In this document: one piece after another, positions 23,189 to 27,331 of the stretch
How the letters are laid out: each line of letters opens with the position of its first letter
Position numbering within the stretch: position 1 is the stretch's first letter
Assembly: GCA_038043305.1 (NCBI GenBank)
Contig: JBBTCG010000087.1
Location: 1-27,331 of the forward strand
Length of the DNA: 27,331 nt
Source of the DNA: JACRCE01 sp038043305
GTDB lineage: Bacteria > Desulfobacterota > GWC2-55-46
Direction: 5' to 3'
Made by a program: the position numbers and the translations under genes
Notes under the pieces: model-generated
What the model saw: only the letters and a program-made list of their open reading frames with translations
The model's database searches: none
Told to the model about the DNA's origin: nothing

Positions 23189-23668
23189 ATGACTACCTTT
23201 GTTGACGCGGACATAAAGGACGTGATCATAAGGCCGCTAAAGAGATATTCGGACGGGCGCGGCTGGCTCATGGAACTTTTCCGTTCGGACGAGCTTCAAG
23301 GAGAATATATGCCTGTTATGACCTATGTTTCCCTCACAATGCCCGGCGTTGCGCGCGGCCCGCATGAGCACGTAGATCAGGCGGATTATTTTTGTTTTAT
23401 CGGCCCTTCGGACTTCAAGGTCTATCTTTGGGATAATAGAGCGTCGTCCGTGACGCGGCATAACAGGATGGTCTTTATCGCGGGCGAATCCTGCCCAAGT
23501 ATCGTTATCGTTCCAAAGGGGATAGTTCACGCATACAAGAACGTAGGCAACCACGACGGCGTTGTCATAAACTGCCCGAACAGGCTCTTTAAGGGCAAGG
23601 GACGAGGCGAGGCGATTGATGAAATTCGCCATGAGGAAAATTCGGCCTCGCCGTACAAGCTTGACTGA
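23189..23668 (+). CDS. RmlC-like cupin, dTDP-4-dehydrorhamnose 3,5-epimerase family
   Basis: A 159-aa cupin aligned by eye with the RmlC family: RGPHEH (His59 in the catalytic base position), IVPKGIVHAYKNVG (equivalent of P-x-G-f-a-H-G-F) and INCPNRLF. It is shorter than classical RmlC (about 180 aa), and Phe134 falls where relatives have a tyrosine that may be the catalytic acid. GAGGT (23179-23183) precedes the ATG. Placement between rmlA and rmlD suggests it fills the epimerase step (C3/C5 of dTDP-4-keto-6-deoxyglucose). Reduced or altered activity, such as 3-epimerase only, is possible. I leave the symbol blank for that reason. Confidence 0.8.
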   Translation: MTTFVDADIKDVIIRPLKRYSDGRGWLMELFRSDELQGEYMPVMTYVSLTMPGVARGPHEHVDQADYFCFIGPSDFKVYLWDNRASSVTRHNRMVFIAGESCPSIVIVPKGIVHAYKNVGNHDGVVINCPNRLFKGKGRGEAIDEIRHEENSASPYKLD

Positions 23669-23682
23669 AGGGATTGAATGCC

Positions 23683-24555
23683 GTGAAGATATTGGTAACA
23701 GGAGCCAACGGACAGCTTGGGACAGACCTCGCGGCGCGTCTTGATAAGTCCGGTGCCGGGGTAGTGGCCCTTGACAGGGAAGGGTTGGATGTAAGCGACG
23801 CAAGGGCGGTTGCAAGGGTTGTCGGCTCGTCAAAGCCGGACGCGATAATCAACTGCGCCGCGTACACGAAGGTTGACCTTGCCCAAACGGAAAGAGACAA
23901 GGCGTTTTCAGTCAACAGGGACGGCCCGGCAAACCTTGCCGACGCGGCGAAAGACGCAGGCGCGCAACTTTATCATATATCAACTGACTTCGTGTTCGAC
24001 GGAAAAAAGTCGTCGCCGTACAACGAGGACGACGAGGCAGCTCCTTTGAGCGTGTACGGTGAATCAAAGCTCGGCGGAGAGATTGAGATAGCAAGGCGCA
24101 TGAGCGAATACGCGATAATCCGAACCTCATGGCTCTACGGCGCATCCGGCTCCAACTTCGTGAAGACGATACTGAAACTGGCCTCTGAGCGCGAGAGGTT
24201 GACGGTCGTGTACGATCAGGTCGGAGCGCCGACGAGTACGGCAGACCTCTCGGAAGCGATCATCGCGCTGATGAAGAAGCGTTTTGACGGCAACGCTCCG
24301 AGCGGGGTGTATCACTTCGCCAACGAAGGCGTGGCAAGCTGGTATGACTTTGCCGTGGCCATACTCAATGAGGCGCGTTCAAGAGGCTTGTCTTTGAACT
24401 GCCGCTCCATAGAGCCTATATTGAGCAAGGACTATCCGACGAGCGCGAGAAGACCGGCGTATTCGGTTCTTGACAAGACAAAGATAAAAAAGGCGTGCGG
24501 CCTCGTCATACCGCACTGGACTGCGTCGCTTAAAAACATGATGGACGCGCTTTAG
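23683..24555 (+). CDS. rmlD: dTDP-4-dehydrorhamnose reductase RmlD
   Basis: A 290-aa short-chain dehydrogenase/reductase of the RmlD family. The NAD(P)-binding loop TGANGQLG is at the N-terminus, STDFVFDG supplies the catalytic Ser/Thr strand, and Tyr125-x3-Lys129 (YGESK) is the catalytic pair; RTSWLYG is typical of RmlD. It makes dTDP-L-rhamnose in the last step of the pathway. The start is taken as GTG 23683, because AAGGGA (23668-23673) lies 9 nt upstream; an in-frame TTG at 23674 would directly touch that site. It begins 14 nt after the RmlC-like gene. The stop is immediately followed by a MITE-like repeat that separates it from rmlB. Confidence 0.94.
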   Translation: MKILVTGANGQLGTDLAARLDKSGAGVVALDREGLDVSDARAVARVVGSSKPDAIINCAAYTKVDLAQTERDKAFSVNRDGPANLADAAKDAGAQLYHISTDFVFDGKKSSPYNEDDEAAPLSVYGESKLGGEIEIARRMSEYAIIRTSWLYGASGSNFVKTILKLASERERLTVVYDQVGAPTSTADLSEAIIALMKKRFDGNAPSGVYHFANEGVASWYDFAVAILNEARSRGLSLNCRSIEPILSKDYPTSARRPAYSVLDKTKIKKACGLVIPHWTASLKNMMDAL

Positions 24556-24734
24556 CAGGTTGCTGAAAAAATCAAAATTTGGCCAGGCTGCTCAAAAAGT
24601 TCCAGATGCAAGGCGTCTCGGGTTCAGGAATGAGGCGCACGGAGCCTGTCCCCGCATGTTTTAAGCGGGGATTGTGCGCCGCAGTGACGAACGACGAAGA
24701 CAACGCCGCAGATGGGACTTATTTGAACGCCTGG
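24556..24734. repeat. MITE-like palindromic repeat between rmlD and rmlB
   Basis: A long imperfect inverted repeat from CCAGGC (24583-24588) to GCCTGG (24729-24734), with a strong inner structure: GGCGCAC/GTGCGCC (24634-24640 with 24674-24680) enclosing TCCCCGC/GCGGGGA (24649-24655 with 24665-24671). The outer end is partly doubled: CAGGTTGCTGAAAAA (24556-24570) resembles CAGGCTGCTCAAAAA (24584-24598). No transposase ORF is present. From memory it resembles a non-coding repeat common in Deltaproteobacteria and related genomes. It starts at the base after the rmlD stop and ends 13 nt before the rmlB ATG. Confidence 0.75.
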
Positions 24735-24747
24735 TACGGTAAAAGCC

Positions 24748-25830
24748 ATGCGTAACATCCTTGTTACAGGAGGGGCCGGTTTCATAGGCTCGAACTTCGT
24801 TGCTTATCTGCGCTCAAGGCGGCCTGACCTTCGCGTGACGGTCCTTGACAAGCTCACCTACGCCGGTAATCTTGAGAACCTCAAGGCTGCCATGAAGGAT
24901 GAGGGTTTGAACTTCGTCAAGGGAGACATAACCGATGCCGGTCTTGTAGACGCAGTCTTCAGCAAAGAGGCGATTGACACGGTGGCGCACCTTGCCGCCG
25001 AGTCGCACGTAGACCGTTCGATAACTGGCCCAAAGGCGTTCATAGAGACGAACGTATTGGGGACGTTCACGCTTCTTGAGACCGCAAGGAGGCATTGGCT
25101 CGACAAGGATGGCGCGTTGAAGCCGCCGGGCGCAAGGTTTTTGCACGTCTCGACCGACGAGGTATACGGCTCTTTGGGCACTGAAGGTTACTTTACGGAG
25201 AAGACGGCGTACAGCCCAAACTCGCCGTATTCGGCGACAAAGGCTGGATCAGACCATCTCGCGCGCGCCTACTTTCATACATACGGCCTGCCCGTGGTAA
25301 CGACCAACTGTTCAAACAACTACGGGCAATATCAGTTCCCTGAAAAGCTCATACCGCTTGTAATAATAAACGCGCTCAAAGGCGCACCGATTCCGGTCTA
25401 CGGCGACGGACGGAACGTAAGGGACTGGCTGTACGTGGAGGATCACTGCGAGGCGCTTTACTCTGCGCTTGAAAAGGGACGCCTTGGCGAGACATACAAC
25501 GTCGGCGGGAGATGCGAGCGCGCCAACATTGACATAGTAAGGCGCATCTGCTCCATGATTGACGAGGCGGTCTCGGATAAGGGATTGGCCGCGCTGTATC
25601 CGTTGGATAAACCAAGGGAGAGCCTCATTGCCTTTGTCAAGGACAGGCCGGGGCACGACAGAAGGTACGCGATAGACTGCTCCAAGATAGAGGCCCAGCT
25701 TGGCTGGAGGCCGCGCCATTCCTTTGAAGACGGCCTGCAAAGGACGGTTGACTGGTATATAGCCAATCGCCAATGGTGGGAACGGATACTTTCAGGCGAG
25801 TACATGGCAGGGCTGCAGGAGACGCCATGA
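24748..25830 (+). CDS. rmlB: dTDP-glucose 4,6-dehydratase RmlB
   Basis: A 360-aa extended short-chain dehydrogenase. NAD-binding GGAGFIG (8-14), STDEVYG (135-141, with Asp137 and Glu138 in the dehydration site), and Tyr161-x3-Lys165 (YSATK) are complete. NCSNNYGQYQFPEKLIP and YGDGRNVRDWLYVEDHC are hallmark RmlB sequences. It converts dTDP-glucose to dTDP-4-keto-6-deoxyglucose, the second step toward dTDP-rhamnose. Only a weak ribosome-binding site is seen (around ACGGT, 24736-24740), perhaps because the repeat ends just upstream. Its stop overlaps the manC start as ATGA. With RmlA, the RmlC-like protein and RmlD the four-step pathway is represented. Confidence 0.97.
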   Translation: MRNILVTGGAGFIGSNFVAYLRSRRPDLRVTVLDKLTYAGNLENLKAAMKDEGLNFVKGDITDAGLVDAVFSKEAIDTVAHLAAESHVDRSITGPKAFIETNVLGTFTLLETARRHWLDKDGALKPPGARFLHVSTDEVYGSLGTEGYFTEKTAYSPNSPYSATKAGSDHLARAYFHTYGLPVVTTNCSNNYGQYQFPEKLIPLVIINALKGAPIPVYGDGRNVRDWLYVEDHCEALYSALEKGRLGETYNVGGRCERANIDIVRRICSMIDEAVSDKGLAALYPLDKPRESLIAFVKDRPGHDRRYAIDCSKIEAQLGWRPRHSFEDGLQRTVDWYIANRQWWERILSGEYMAGLQETP

Positions 25831-27272
25831 TAAAGAAGGCGGCTGTGAAAAAAACGCTCTCAGACGGCGGATTCTATGCGGCCATACTTGCCGGAGGTAT
25901 TGGCAGCCGTTTCTGGCCTTTGTCCAGGGAGACGGCCCCAAAGCAGGTGCTCAAGGTCGTTGGCGACGAGAGCCTGTTGAGGGCGACTATAAGGCGGCTT
26001 GAGCCGCTCATACCGCATGAGCGCGTCAATATAGTTACCAGCGTGGCTCAGGCCGAAATAATAAGGACGCACCTTGCTTATGACGGCGCGCCCGCTCTTC
26101 CCGGTTACATCATCGAGCCGTTCGGCAGGAATACCGCCCCAGCCATAGCCCTTGCGGCGTTCAGGATACTGGAAAAAGACGCTGACGCGATAATGGCCGT
26201 CCTGCCCGCCGACCATATTATCGGAGATGGCAAGAGTTTTGCCAAAACACTCATGGCGGCGCGCAAGGCCGCAGAGCAAGGGCATCTCGTAACCCTTGGC
26301 ATAGCGCCGACGTCGCCTGAGACCGGTTACGGATATATCAAGGCGGGCGTATCGAAGCTGAAGAAGATAAACGGCTTTGAGATCAGGCCGGTTGACAGGT
26401 TCGTTGAGAAGCCGGATCTCCGGCGCGCCAAACAATATATAAAGGACGGCGGCTACTATTGGAACAGCGGCATCTTCGTGTGGAAGGCCAAGGTCATACT
26501 TGAGAAAATAGAAAAACACCTGCCCGGCATAAGAGCCGGTCTTGATGCTCTAAGGCGCGGCGCGTCTATCGTGGACGCCTATAAAGGCATGGAGGCCATT
26601 TCAATAGACCACGGCGTGCTTGAAAAGGCCGGAGACATGGTCGTTATACCGGCGGCCTTCAACTGGTCGGACGTCGGCAGCTGGCGCTCCATGTCGGACG
26701 TCCTTCCGTCCGACGAGAGAGGCAACGTCATAAGGGGCAGGGTCGTTGACATAGGGAGCCGCAACTCCATAATCTTCGGCTGCGAGCGTCTTGTTGCGGC
26801 CATCGGCCTTGAGGATTTCATAATCGTAGATACGCCGGACGCCACGCTCGTGTGTCCCAAGGACAGGGCTGAGGAGGTCAAGGACATAGTCGGATTGGTG
26901 AAGAAGAAGGGGTTTTCCGAGCATGAGCATCACAGGACGGTTAATCGTCCGTGGGGTTCGTATACCCTTCTTGAGCACGGCCCAGGATACAAGATAAAGA
27001 AGATTTGCGTACTTCCGGGAAGAAGGCTGAGTTTGCAGATGCACGCCCATCGGAGCGAGCACTGGGTGGTGATTACAGGCACGGCGCTGGTGCAACGCGG
27101 CGAAGAGACGGTGGAGATAGGCGTCAACCAGAGCACATACATACCGCGCGGGGTGAAGCACAGGCTGGAAAACCCGATTGATAAGCCGCTCGAGATAATC
27201 GAGGTGCAAAACGGCGCTTATGTCGAAGAGGACGACATCGTCAGGTTTGACGACGATTTCGATAGGAAGTAG
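25827..27272 (+). CDS. manC: Bifunctional mannose-1-P guanylyltransferase/mannose-6-P isomerase
   Basis: A 481-aa type II PMI-GMP enzyme. The N-terminal guanylyltransferase has GGIGSRFWPLSR (23-34) and PKQ, VLPADHII, FVEKPD and NWSDVGSW. The C-terminal cupin isomerase domain starts at RPWGSYTLLE and has the metal site Q404-M-H406-A-H408 with E411-H412. It makes mannose-6-P from fructose-6-P and GDP-mannose from mannose-1-P; the mutase at 20637-22091 supplies the middle step. ATG 25827 overlaps the rmlB stop (ATGA) and has AGGAGA (25817-25822) 4 nt upstream; an in-frame GTG at 25773 would lie deep inside rmlB. The length is normal. Confidence 0.96.
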   Translation: MIKKAAVKKTLSDGGFYAAILAGGIGSRFWPLSRETAPKQVLKVVGDESLLRATIRRLEPLIPHERVNIVTSVAQAEIIRTHLAYDGAPALPGYIIEPFGRNTAPAIALAAFRILEKDADAIMAVLPADHIIGDGKSFAKTLMAARKAAEQGHLVTLGIAPTSPETGYGYIKAGVSKLKKINGFEIRPVDRFVEKPDLRRAKQYIKDGGYYWNSGIFVWKAKVILEKIEKHLPGIRAGLDALRRGASIVDAYKGMEAISIDHGVLEKAGDMVVIPAAFNWSDVGSWRSMSDVLPSDERGNVIRGRVVDIGSRNSIIFGCERLVAAIGLEDFIIVDTPDATLVCPKDRAEEVKDIVGLVKKKGFSEHEHHRTVNRPWGSYTLLEHGPGYKIKKICVLPGRRLSLQMHAHRSEHWVVITGTALVQRGEETVEIGVNQSTYIPRGVKHRLENPIDKPLEIIEVQNGAYVEEDDIVRFDDDFDRK

Positions 27273-27331
27273 TTTAAGGCTGCCTCTAAAAATTAGAAGA
27301 TTTTTCCGAGGGTGTAAGCCGCACGGGCAAT
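27273..27331. repeat. End of window: weak hairpin and inverted repeat fragment
   Basis: AAAAAT (27288-27293) can pair with ATTTTT (27300-27305), a weak possible terminator for manC. Bases 27310-27331 are the inverted copy of 20003-20024, 21 of 22 identical, cut off by the window end. Confidence 0.6.

Noticed and set aside
25773..25826. Upstream GTG start of manC within rmlB
   Set aside because: ATG 25827 has AGGAGA close upstream and the common ATGA overlap.
25860..26519. Minus-strand ORF of 219 codons opposite manC
   Set aside because: Shadow of manC; no family pattern and no ribosome-binding site.

Overview
The window looks like chromosomal DNA of a Gram-negative bacterium. It has Sec-type signal peptides, a periplasmic cytochrome c and dTDP-rhamnose/GDP-mannose precursor genes. 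By eye the base composition is moderately GC-rich, with heavy use of AGG and ATA codons. Gene content and intergenic repeat style would suit a Desulfobacterota- or Nitrospirota-like lineage, but no marker here settles the phylum and that placement is a weak inference. Almost all genes are on the + strand; the only clear minus-strand gene is atpE.

Region 1 (1-4470): five tightly packed genes of an alternative complex III (ACIII) quinol-oxidising complex. In order they are the iron-sulfur half of ActB (ActB seems split, with its other half presumably left of the window), ActC, ActD, ActE (monohaem cytochrome c) and ActF, followed by a strong intrinsic terminator. No oxidase genes follow. Region 2 (4471-5540): an unassigned gap, a lone minus-strand atpE with its own terminator, and a 107-bp palindromic repeat. 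TTGACA boxes flank the palindrome and point outward, toward atpE on one side and dnaK on the other.

Region 3 (5541-11769): protein quality control and stress. Genes are dnaK, a zinc-finger-less DnaJ homologue, a two-ring Clp ATPase without a long middle domain, and a tandem universal stress protein. Two short hairpin repeats lie between dnaK and the DnaJ gene. Region 4 (11823-13897): a large tetratricopeptide-repeat protein built of three similar blocks, ending in two hairpins, the second a textbook terminator.

Region 5 (13926-19929): an AddB-like nuclease and an AddA/UvrD-like helicase-nuclease, overlapping by 11 nt, probably one double-strand-break repair complex. Region 6 (19929-20142): a repeat-rich gap with a hairpin element related to the one at 3-54 and a second palindrome.

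Region 7 (20143-27272): tadA followed by a nucleotide-sugar cluster: phosphomannomutase/phosphoglucomutase, long-form RmlA, an RmlC-like cupin, RmlD, a MITE-like palindromic repeat, RmlB, and a bifunctional ManC. Together these could supply dTDP-L-rhamnose and GDP-mannose for O-antigen or exopolysaccharide, provided the divergent RmlC homologue is active. No glycosyltransferases are in view.

I found no phage, transposase, CRISPR, tRNA or rRNA, and no recognisable new multi-gene system. The least-explained material is intergenic: covarying hairpin repeats, a palindrome flanked by outward promoter elements, and repeat hairpins placed directly against start or stop codons.
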